Made by a program: the position numbers and the translations under genes. A DNA stretch of 7,935 nt from CAYLSO01 sp964386525 (lineage in GTDB: Bacteria > Eisenbacteria > RBG-16-71-46 > DASYSL01). Positions 1 to 6,033 of the stretch are shown in pieces. Within the stretch, counting starts at the first letter, position 1. The number at the start of each line of letters is the position of its first letter. The DNA lies in assembly GCA_964386525.1 (NCBI GenBank), contig CAYLSO010000134.1, positions 1 to 7,935 on the forward strand, in the 5' to 3' direction. Below the pieces are notes generated by a model, which was not told the origin of the DNA, did not search any database, and saw only the letters and a program-made list of their open reading frames with translations.

Positions 1-1
1 C

Positions 2-1141
2 GAGCGGCGGGGCGGGGAGCGGACCTGGGCCCGTGCCCGCTGGACGGGCAGCGGCGGGGTGTTCGCGGGTCTGTCGGCAGGGCGGGTGGAGGACCGGCTG
101 CGCTCGGAGGGCCTGGTGCTCCAACCGCTGTGGCAGCGATCGAGCGACCTCAGCGTGGGAGTGTGTGGGGGGGCGACGGTCGGGGGCGGCCGCTTCGGCG
201 CGCGGGCCGCGTGGCTGCGCGAGAGGCTGGCCCAGAGCCTGGGCGACGCGGCGTACGCGCCGGCGGACCTCGACATCGCCTACGCCGGGTTGTTCGCCGA
301 CGGGCGCGCGTGGGGAGGGACGGTCTCGGCGGCGCTGGACGCGGAGTTCGCCGAGAGCCAAGCTCGCCTCCTGCCGCGCGTGACGTGGGAACGGCGCGCG
401 TCTCGGGAGCTGGCCTGGGCGGCGTCGGCGGGCGCGCTGAGCGGGACGGCCCTGGGCGAGCCGGAGCGCGTGCTGGCGGTCGAGGCTCTGCCCGCCGTGG
501 AGCGTCCGGCGGCGTGGGTGGCGCAGCTCGGCCTGCGGTACGACACGGGAGCGCCAGCGCGGGAAGCCCCCAAGATCGACGGCGCCCCGGGAGAGTTCAT
601 ACCCGGGCGTCTGCGTGGCTCGCTGGCGGCGATAGCGTGGTCGGCCCGCGATGCGGTGTTCCCGGCCTACGGGCTCTTCGCGCGCGACGTCCTCCTGAAC
701 CCCGCAGTGACCGCCGACGTGGACGGCGTCTCCCTGGTGGGCAGCCTGGAGTGGGCGCCGACTGCCTGGGCGCAGTTGGGCGCAACGGGCTACGCGGCGG
801 GGCGCACTCTGCCGGCGCAGACCGCGATGGCGGCGCCGGACTGGCGGGCGCTGGTCTGGGGAGGGCCGCGCCTGCGCCTTTTCTCAGGCGGGCTCGAGCT
901 CTGGCTGGCGGTGGAAGCGGACTGCGTCGGCCAGCGGCTCGCTCCGGGCGAGGTGCTGCCGGCGATCGTGCGTCCGGGCGCCCGGCTGACGCTGGGCCTG
1001 GGTGACGCGTGGTTCATCCTGCGCGCGACGGACCTCGACGACGGGAAGCATCCGCTGCCCGGCACGCGCTTCGACGGCGAGCCCCTGCGTTCGCCCGGGC
1101 GCCTCTGGCGCCTTTACGGCGAGTGGAGATTCCTGGACTAG
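2..1141 (+). CDS. Outer-membrane beta-barrel protein, C-terminal part (TonB-receptor-like), 5' truncated
   Basis: The reading frame is open from the left edge to the TAG at 1139-1141, giving 379 visible residues, so the true start lies outside the window. GTG at 59 is the first in-frame start codon, but what follows it (VFAGLSAGRVEDRLRSEG) is not a signal peptide and the frame before it reads as similar sequence. The protein has many short stretches of alternating polar and hydrophobic/aromatic residues separated by Gly, Asp or Pro turns, such as RLRGSLAAIAWSA, LRLFSGGLELWLAVEAD and ARLTLGLGDAWFILRATDL. No long hydrophobic helix is visible. The C-terminus reads SPGRLWRLYGEWRFLD, which resembles the PGR-type last strand of TonB-dependent receptors, where an aromatic residue near the end serves BAM recognition. 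The barrel assignment is inference from this pattern. The transported substrate is unknown and no plug domain is visible here. A T4P secretin is unlikely, since no secretin motif is seen. The fold is moderately certain, the function is not. Confidence 0.65.
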   Translation, partial: ERRGGERTWARARWTGSGGVFAGLSAGRVEDRLRSEGLVLQPLWQRSSDLSVGVCGGATVGGGRFGARAAWLRERLAQSLGDAAYAPADLDIAYAGLFADGRAWGGTVSAALDAEFAESQARLLPRVTWERRASRELAWAASAGALSGTALGEPERVLAVEALPAVERPAAWVAQLGLRYDTGAPAREAPKIDGAPGEFIPGRLRGSLAAIAWSARDAVFPAYGLFARDVLLNPAVTADVDGVSLVGSLEWAPTAWAQLGATGYAAGRTLPAQTAMAAPDWRALVWGGPRLRLFSGGLELWLAVEADCVGQRLAPGEVLPAIVRPGARLTLGLGDAWFILRATDLDDGKHPLPGTRFDGEPLRSPGRLWRLYGEWRFLD

Positions 1142-1249
1142 GATCGCGAAGGCCGTAGACTGTTCTGGCGCCGCGCCGGCTCGCCGGCTGCCCCCGCTTG
1201 GCCGCTCCCGCTGCCCCCCCGCGTCACCCGCCCCCGCGCGGACCCCACC

Positions 1250-1804
1250 ATGCTCTCTCCGCAAGAGCGGCGCTTGCTGCTCCTGCTCGCCGCCTGGCTC
1301 GTCGGCGGGGCGGCGCTCGACGCACTGAGCCTCACCCGACCGGAGATCATCGCCCCTCTCGTGGGATCGGAGCGCTTCGCCGACCTGCTGGGCGCCGGTC
1401 GGGAGGAGCCGGCCCCGGGGGGCGCGGACCCGCCCGCCCCACCGCCCCCCGGAGCGGCCCCGAGGGAGGGCGATCGGGCGACGCAGGCCGAGGCCGCCGC
1501 GCCACGGCGCCGGCGCCCCTTCGCCTACGACTCGCTCGGCCGGCTGGACCTCAACCGCGCCGATTCGACCGAGTTGGACCTGGTCGACGGCATCGGTCCG
1601 GCCCTGGCATCCCGCATCCTCGCGCAGCGGCTGTGCCGCGGCGCCTTCCGGTGCGTCGAAGACCTGCTGGCGGTGCGCGGGATCGGGCCGCGGACCCTCG
1701 CCAAGCTGCTGCCGCAGTTGACGGTCAGGGCGCCGGGCGACTCCGGCGCCGGGCTGGGGGGCCGGCCAAGAGACCCTAAAGCGCCGCGGCAAACCGCCCG
1801 ATGA
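1250..1804 (+). CDS. comEA: ComEA-like helix-hairpin-helix DNA-binding protein, membrane-anchored
   Basis: The product has 184 residues. Residues about 8-24 (LLLLLAAWLVGGAALDA) form one hydrophobic anchor after a short RR-containing N-terminus. A Pro/Ala/Arg-rich linker spans about 50-95. A ComEA-type tandem helix-hairpin-helix domain spans about 97-158: it starts with LDLNRADSTELDLVDGIG, has GIG hairpins at 114-116 and 144-146, and contains FRCVEDLLAVRGIGPRTLAKL. ComEA proteins bind incoming double-stranded DNA outside the inner membrane during natural transformation and act with type IV pili. Here that role is inferred from domain and neighbourhood. Two cysteines, C129 and C135, flank the inter-hairpin loop where most relatives carry none, so a disulfide is possible. 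A basic tail follows the domain. ATG 1250 is the only standard start between the upstream stop and the anchor, and no clear Shine-Dalgarno precedes it. The stop TGA overlaps an ATG at 1801 that opens only a spurious frame. A generic small HhH protein cannot be excluded. Confidence 0.85.
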   Translation: MLSPQERRLLLLLAAWLVGGAALDALSLTRPEIIAPLVGSERFADLLGAGREEPAPGGADPPAPPPPGAAPREGDRATQAEAAAPRRRRPFAYDSLGRLDLNRADSTELDLVDGIGPALASRILAQRLCRGAFRCVEDLLAVRGIGPRTLAKLLPQLTVRAPGDSGAGLGGRPRDPKAPRQTAR

Positions 1805-1836
1805 CTATGCAGAGCGCCCGCCCGCCGCCCGCTTCG

Positions 1837-1870
1837 CCTGCCATTGCGCAGGACCCGCCGGGTGTCCTGC
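1837..1870. promoter_or_regulatory. Inverted-repeat cluster, possible activator-binding site or hairpin upstream of pilB
   Basis: GCAGGAC at 1848-1854 is a perfect inverted repeat of GTCCTGC at 1864-1870. The stem can be extended inwards by CC/GG (1855-1856 with 1861-1862) if T1863 bulges, leaving a GCCG loop. A further CCTGC at 1837-1841 also pairs with GCAGG at 1848-1852, so three half-sites of the same pentamer lie within 34 bases. No T-run follows, so an intrinsic terminator for comEA is not supported. The cluster lies about 60-95 bases before the predicted sigma-54 start point, which is about where activators of sigma-54 RNA polymerase bind. A use as a PilR-type upstream activator site is inference. 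The right arm contains GTGTC (1862-1866), which matches the core reported for Pseudomonas PilR sites, but a single pentamer is weak evidence. Confidence 0.4.
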
Positions 1871-1904
1871 AAGGCTTTGCGAGGCCGCGGGGTGCGCCGC
1901 TACG

Positions 1905-1920
1905 CGGCATGGAGATTGCG
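1905..1920 (+). promoter_or_regulatory. Sigma-54 (RpoN) -24/-12 promoter for the pil operon
   Basis: The sequence CGGCATGGAGATTGCG aligns with the sigma-54 consensus TGGCACR-N4-TTGCW. It has GGCA at 1906-1909, R at 1911 and an exact TTGC at 1916-1919. The invariant GG (1906-1907) and GC (1918-1919) are separated by exactly ten bases. Mismatches are at the first T, the C at 1910 (T here) and the last W. The predicted transcription start is near 1931, giving a leader of about 54 bases before the pilB ATG. Its position in the only large gap before pilB, in a locus that encodes a PilS/PilR-type pair, raises the prior because PilR-family regulators act with sigma-54. A small perfect hairpin, GCCGC-TAC-GCGGC (1896-1908), overlaps the -24 element and may be chance in this GC-rich DNA. 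Confidence 0.6.
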
Positions 1921-1984
1921 TTCCCGACGGGGGGCTTTTCCAGACAACTCGGGCCCGATCCATCCCTTCGCGCGCGGGAGACCC

Positions 1985-3682
1985 ATGGTCACCGAAGATC
2001 TCGGACAGCTGCTGCTCGACAAACAGCTCGTCTCCGAGCAGGCCCTGCAGAAGGCCGCCCAGCAGCAGAAGAGCACGGGCGGCTCGATCACGGCCTGTCT
2101 CGTCAAGATCGGGGCTCTGACCGAGGAGCAGCTGCTCGATTTCCTGTCACAGCATTTCCGCGTGCCGGCCGTGGACCTGCGCACCGTCGAGCCCGACCCG
2201 ACGGTGGTGCGCCTGCTCCCCGCCGAGGTCGCCACCAAGTTCCTGGCCGTGCCCCTGTCGCGCGTCGGCCGGCGGCTCAAAGTGGCCATGGCGCAGCCCT
2301 CCAACCTCTTCGCCCTCGACGACATCAAGTTCATCACCGGCTTCGACGTCGAACCGGTGGTCGCCTCGGAAGGCTCGATCAAGAAGCAGCTCGACAAGTT
2401 CTTCGACTCGGCCAGCACCATGGCCGACGTCATGAAGGGCATCGAGGAGGAGTTCGAGGTCGTCGAGGTCGAGGAGGAGGAGGCCGACCAGTCCGGCCTG
2501 TCGCTGGCCGAGGAAGCGCCCATCGTCAAGCTGGTCAACTCGCTCATCGCCGACGCGGTGCGCAAGGGCGCCTCGGACATCCACATCGAGCCGTACGAGA
2601 AGTCGCTGCGGGTGCGCTTCCGCATCGACGGCGCGCTCTACGAGATGATGGCGCCGCCGTTCAAGTTCAAGGCCGCGATCCTGTCGCGCCTCAAGATCAT
2701 GGCCGAGCTCGACATCGCCGAGCGGCGCGTGCCGCAGGACGGGCGCATCAAGATCAAGGTGGTCAACCGCACCATCGACCTGCGCGTCTCGACGCTGCCC
2801 ACGATCTTCGGCGAGAAGATCGTGATGCGCATCCTCGACAAGAGCAACCTCAACATCGACCTCGAGAAGCTCGGCTTCGAGCCGCGGTCCATGGAGCAGC
2901 TGCTCAAGGCCATCTGCAACCCCTACGGCATGGTGCTGGTGACCGGCCCGACGGGGTCGGGCAAGACCACCACGCTGTATTCGGCTCTGTCCCGCATCAA
3001 CACCCCCGAGGTCAACGTCATGACCGCGGAGGACCCGGTCGAGTACAACCTGGACGGCGTCAACCAGGTCGCCATCCACGAGGGCATCGGGCTCACCTTC
3101 GCGGCGGCGCTGAAGGCGTTCCTGCGCCAGGACCCGAACATCATCCTGGTGGGCGAGATCCGTGATCTCGACACCGGCTCGATCGCCACCAAGGCGGCGC
3201 TCACCGGGCACCTGGTGCTCTCCACCCTGCACACCAACGACGCGCCCAGCGCCATCGGCCGCCTCATCGACATGGGCATCGAGCCGTTCCTGGTGGCCTC
3301 GTCGGTGAATCTCATCCTCGCCCAGCGCCTGGTGCGCCGCCCGTGCCCCGGCTGCAAGGAGCGGGTGGCGCCGCACCCCGAGGCGCTGCGCGAGCTGGAG
3401 CTGACGGAGGCCGAGGCGGAGGAGTACCAGATCACCGAGGGCAAGGGCTGCGTCGAGTGCAACAACACCGGCTATCGCGGCCGCCAGGGCGTCTACGAGG
3501 TCATGCCGATCACCAACAACATCCGCGACCTGATCCTCGACCGCGCCTCGGCGGCGACCATCAAGCGCCAGGCGATCGACGAGGGCATGCTGACCCTGCG
3601 GGTGGACGGCCTGATGAAGCTGAAGCGCGGCGCGACGACGGTGGAAGAAGTGCTGAAGGAGACGGCGGCCGACGCGGCCTGA
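1985..3682 (+). CDS. pilB: PilB, type IV pilus extension ATPase
   Basis: The product has 565 residues, the usual PilB length. This hexameric cytoplasmic ATPase powers pilin polymerisation at the PilC platform. Residues about 1-145 form a GspE/MshEN-type N-terminal domain, which in some relatives binds c-di-GMP. A strongly acidic linker (about 154-168, runs of Glu) leads into the ATPase core. Visible core motifs are Walker A GPTGSGKTT at 321-329 (Lys327), the Asp box around TAEDPVEYN, Walker B NIILVGEIRD with Glu391, and the His box LTGHLVLSTLHTND. A zinc-type tetracysteine follows, with CPGC at 454-457 and CVEC at 489-492; this is typical of PilB/GspE and absent from PilT. ATG 1985 is chosen because GGGAG (1976-1980) precedes it and because MVTEDLGQLLLDKQLVSEQ matches the family N-terminus. 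The frame stays open up to a TTG at 1844, but that extension is Arg-rich, unlike PilB, and covers the promoter region. All catalytic motifs look intact. Confidence 0.96.
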   Translation: MVTEDLGQLLLDKQLVSEQALQKAAQQQKSTGGSITACLVKIGALTEEQLLDFLSQHFRVPAVDLRTVEPDPTVVRLLPAEVATKFLAVPLSRVGRRLKVAMAQPSNLFALDDIKFITGFDVEPVVASEGSIKKQLDKFFDSASTMADVMKGIEEEFEVVEVEEEEADQSGLSLAEEAPIVKLVNSLIADAVRKGASDIHIEPYEKSLRVRFRIDGALYEMMAPPFKFKAAILSRLKIMAELDIAERRVPQDGRIKIKVVNRTIDLRVSTLPTIFGEKIVMRILDKSNLNIDLEKLGFEPRSMEQLLKAICNPYGMVLVTGPTGSGKTTTLYSALSRINTPEVNVMTAEDPVEYNLDGVNQVAIHEGIGLTFAAALKAFLRQDPNIILVGEIRDLDTGSIATKAALTGHLVLSTLHTNDAPSAIGRLIDMGIEPFLVASSVNLILAQRLVRRPCPGCKERVAPHPEALRELELTEAEAEEYQITEGKGCVECNNTGYRGRQGVYEVMPITNNIRDLILDRASAATIKRQAIDEGMLTLRVDGLMKLKRGATTVEEVLKETAADAA

Positions 3683-3709
3683 GCCGCGCGGCCCGACACG
3701 GACTGGAAC

Positions 3710-3715
3710 GGAGGG
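3710..3715 (+). promoter_or_regulatory. Ribosome binding site that fixes the pilT TTG start
   Basis: GGAGGG ends four bases before TTG at 3720. No comparable purine run precedes the next in-frame ATG (3750), and the residues encoded between the two (ATLRQLLEE) belong to the conserved PilT N-terminus. The site therefore supports initiation at TTG. Confidence 0.7.
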
Positions 3716-3719
3716 ATCC

Positions 3720-4799
3720 TTGGCCACCCTGAGGCAGCTGCTCGAGGAGATGATCCAGCGCCGGGCGTCGGATCTGCACCTGTGCGTGGGGGTGCCGCCG
3801 GAGTTCCGCGTCGACGGCGCCATCGTGCCCTCGGAGTACGACGTGCTGACGCCGGAGATGACGGCGCAGCTCGCCTACTCGGTGCTCTCCGACGAGCAGC
3901 GCAAGCGCTTCGAGACCACCAAGGAGCTCGACCTGTCGTTCGGCATCAAGGGCCTGTCGCGCTTCCGCGCCAACGTCTTCCTGCAGCGCGGCGTGATCTC
4001 GATGGCCATCCGCACCATCCCCTTCGAGATCCTCTCCTTCGAGGAGCTGGGTTTGCCGCCGGTGGTGCGCGAGCTGACGAACCGCTCCAAGGGCCTGGTC
4101 CTGGTCACCGGGCCGACCGGCTCGGGCAAGTCGACCACCCTGGCCGCCATGCTCGACCGCATCAACACCCTGCGGTCGTGCCACATCATGACCATCGAGG
4201 ACCCCATCGAGTACGTGCACCACCACAAGCGGTGCATCGTCAACCAGCGCGAGGTGGGTTCCGACACCGACTCGTTCCCGACCGCCCTCAAGTACGTGCT
4301 GCGCCAGGACCCGGACGTCATCCTGATCGGCGAGATGCGCGACCGGGAGACCTTCGGCGCCGCCCTGACCATCGCCGAGACCGGGCACCTGGTGTTCGCC
4401 ACCCTGCACACCAACTCGGCGTCGGAGTCGGTGAACCGCAGCGTCGACGTCTTTCCGGCCGACCAGCAGACGCAGATCTACGCGCAGCTGGCGTTCGTGC
4501 TCGAGGGCGTCGTCACGCAGCAGCTGGTGCCGCGCGCGCGGGGCGGTGGGCGGGTCCTGGTGGCCGAGGTGCTGGTGGCCACGCCGGCCTTGCGGGCCGT
4601 GGTCCGCGAGGCCAAGACGCACCAGATCTACTCGCTCATGCAGGCCGGGCAGAAATTCGGCATGCAGACCATGAACCAGGCCCTGCTCACCGCCGTCGTG
4701 GACAAGAAGATCGCGCCCGACCTGGCGCTGGAGCGCAGCCCCGAGGCCGGCGAGCTGGAGTCGATGCTCGCCAAAGTCACCGTGAAGGTCGCGGTCTAG
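3720..4799 (+). CDS. pilT: PilT, type IV pilus retraction ATPase
   Basis: The product has 359 residues, close to the usual 345-370. This cytoplasmic hexameric ATPase depolymerises the pilus and so drives twitching and DNA pull-in. The N-terminus has the family signature RRASDLHLCVGVPPEFRVDG. Walker A GPTGSGKST is at 131-139 (Lys137), the Asp box reads TIEDPIEYVHHHK, Walker B DVILIGEMRD contains Glu205, and the His box reads ETGHLVFATLHTN. There is no tetracysteine, which separates it from PilB. The C-terminal retraction motif, AIRNLIRE in classical PilT, reads ALRAVVRE at 290-297, followed by AKTHQIYSLMQAGQ and FGMQTMNQAL. The start is TTG with a good Shine-Dalgarno. The gene begins 37 bases after pilB and ends 19 bases before pilC, so one operon is likely. 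PilU is less likely given the first position in a pilT-pilC pair and the KTHQIYS-type C-terminus, but the subfamily was not tested. Confidence 0.95.
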   Translation: MATLRQLLEEMIQRRASDLHLCVGVPPEFRVDGAIVPSEYDVLTPEMTAQLAYSVLSDEQRKRFETTKELDLSFGIKGLSRFRANVFLQRGVISMAIRTIPFEILSFEELGLPPVVRELTNRSKGLVLVTGPTGSGKSTTLAAMLDRINTLRSCHIMTIEDPIEYVHHHKRCIVNQREVGSDTDSFPTALKYVLRQDPDVILIGEMRDRETFGAALTIAETGHLVFATLHTNSASESVNRSVDVFPADQQTQIYAQLAFVLEGVVTQQLVPRARGGGRVLVAEVLVATPALRAVVREAKTHQIYSLMQAGQKFGMQTMNQALLTAVVDKKIAPDLALERSPEAGELESMLAKVTVKVAV

Positions 4800-4818
4800 G
4801 CGGAGCGGAGGGAAGACC

Positions 4819-6033
4819 ATGCCGACATTCGTGTGGAAGGGACGCAGCCTCGCCGGCGAGGTGCAGTCGGGCGAGCTGAGCTACGGCCGCCAGGAAGAGG
4901 CCCTCGAGTTCCTGCGCAAGAAGCGCATCGTGGTGTCGAGCCTGCGCGAGAAGCCGCGCGGCTTCTCGCTGCCCAAGTTCGGGGGCGGCGTCGGCACCAA
5001 GGACCTGGCCATCTTCACCCGCCAGTTCGCCACCATGATCGCGGCCGGCCTGCCGCTGGTCCAGTGCCTCGACATCCTCGCCAAGCAGACCTCCAACCAG
5101 CGGTTCGCCAAGGCGATCGGCGACGTGACCCGCGACGTGGAGGCGGGCTCGACGCTGGCGGACGCGCTCGGCAAGCACCGCGGCATCTTCGACGATCTCT
5201 TCCGCAACATGGTGGCGGCCGGTGAGGCGGGCGGCATCCTGGACGACATCCTGGCGCGCCTGGCGACCTACATCGAGAAGGCCGACGCGCTCAAGCGCAA
5301 GGTCAAGGGCGCCATGGTCTACCCGGCGGTGGTGCTGAGCGTCTGCGTCGGCGCCTCGGTGTTCATGCTCATCTTCATCATCCCGACCTTCGCCAAGATG
5401 TTCAGCGACTTCGGCGGCGAGCTGCCGCTGCCGACCAAGATCGTGCTGGTGATGTCGAACGTCCTGCAGAGGTTCTGGTGGGTGGGCGTCGGCGCTATCG
5501 TCGCCGCGGTCGTGGCGTTGAAGCGTTACTACAAGACCGACGCCGGCGAGAAGCACATCGACGCCCTCATGCTGCGCATCCCGGCGCTCGGCGACGTGCT
5601 GCTCAAGGGCTCGGTGGCGCGCTTCACGCGCACCCTGGGGACGCTGATCTCCTCGGGCGTGCCGATCCTGTCGGGCCTGGAGATCACGGCCCGCACCTCG
5701 GGCAACCGCATCCTGTCGGACGCCATCATGAGCGCGCGCACCTCGATCCGCGAGGGCGAGACGGTCGCCGCGCCGCTCAAGGAGAGCGGCGTGTTCCCGC
5801 CCATGGTGGTGCAGATGATCTCGGTGGGCGAGCAGACCGGAGCCCTGGACGAGATGCTCACCAAGATCGCCACCTTCTACGAGGCGGAGGTGGACCAGGC
5901 GGTGGACAACCTGACCAGCATCATCGAGCCGGTGATGATCGTGCTCATGGGCGGCATCGTCGGCGGCATGGTCGTGGCCATGTACCTGCCGATGTTCAAG
6001 CTCATCAACGTCGTGTCGGGGGGCGGGAACTGA
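4819..6033 (+). CDS. pilC: PilC, type IV pilus inner-membrane platform protein
   Basis: The product has 404 residues, normal for PilC/GspF. It sits in the inner membrane and couples the PilB and PilT motors to pilin insertion and removal. The N-terminus (PTFVWKGRSLAGEVQSGEL) is typical. Two homologous T2SSF domains are visible, each beginning with a related motif: FTRQFATMIAAGLPLVQCL near 66-84 and FTRTLGTLISSGVPILSGL near 269-287. Each continues to an EAGG/EQTG turn (VAAGEAGGILDDIL near 132-145 and ISVGEQTGALDEML near 334-347). Hydrophobic segments lie at about 168-191, 218-235 and 372-393, the expected three. The Shine-Dalgarno GGAGGG (4807-4812) lies six bases before the ATG. The TGA stop at 6031-6033 overlaps the start region of pilS, which suggests translational coupling. 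Nothing is truncated or unusual. Confidence 0.96.
   Translation: MPTFVWKGRSLAGEVQSGELSYGRQEEALEFLRKKRIVVSSLREKPRGFSLPKFGGGVGTKDLAIFTRQFATMIAAGLPLVQCLDILAKQTSNQRFAKAIGDVTRDVEAGSTLADALGKHRGIFDDLFRNMVAAGEAGGILDDILARLATYIEKADALKRKVKGAMVYPAVVLSVCVGASVFMLIFIIPTFAKMFSDFGGELPLPTKIVLVMSNVLQRFWWVGVGAIVAAVVALKRYYKTDAGEKHIDALMLRIPALGDVLLKGSVARFTRTLGTLISSGVPILSGLEITARTSGNRILSDAIMSARTSIREGETVAAPLKESGVFPPMVVQMISVGEQTGALDEMLTKIATFYEAEVDQAVDNLTSIIEPVMIVLMGGIVGGMVVAMYLPMFKLINVVSGGGN

Noticed and set aside
1134..1161. Possible sigma-70 promoter before comEA (TGGACT, 16 bases, TAGACT)
   Set aside because: Each hexamer matches only four of six positions and the first overlaps the end of the barrel gene; too weak to annotate, though it is the best candidate in that gap.
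1166..1180. Second GG-N10-GC sigma-54-like match before comEA
   Set aside because: The -24 half reads TGGC but the -12 half is CGGC, not TTGC; such partial matches are expected by chance at this GC content.
1175..1188. GCCGG-CTCG-CCGGC hairpin after the barrel gene as a terminator
   Set aside because: The stem is only five base pairs and no T-run follows; such stems are frequent by chance in this composition.
1844..1984. N-terminal extension of pilB to a TTG at 1844
   Set aside because: The extra 47 residues are Arg-rich and unlike any PilB N-terminus, the TTG lies in the inverted-repeat cluster, and ATG 1985 has its own GGGAG and gives the normal PilB length.
1801..3165. Plus-strand frame starting with an ATGA overlap at the comEA stop, 454 codons
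   Set aside because: The overlap looks like a coupled start, but the frame is out of register with pilB, its translation is a low-complexity Arg/Gly/His/Ala sequence, and it has no Shine-Dalgarno of its own.
2147..3823. Minus-strand open frame of 558 codons across pilB and into pilT
   Set aside because: It lies opposite a well-conserved gene, is rich in Arg, His, Asp and Gly with no recognisable domain, and is what third-position GC bias produces antisense to high-GC genes.
5478..6029. Extension of the pilS frame back into pilC
   Set aside because: The frame is open only because of GC bias; the translation there is low-complexity Arg/Gly/His and lies entirely within the conserved pilC gene.
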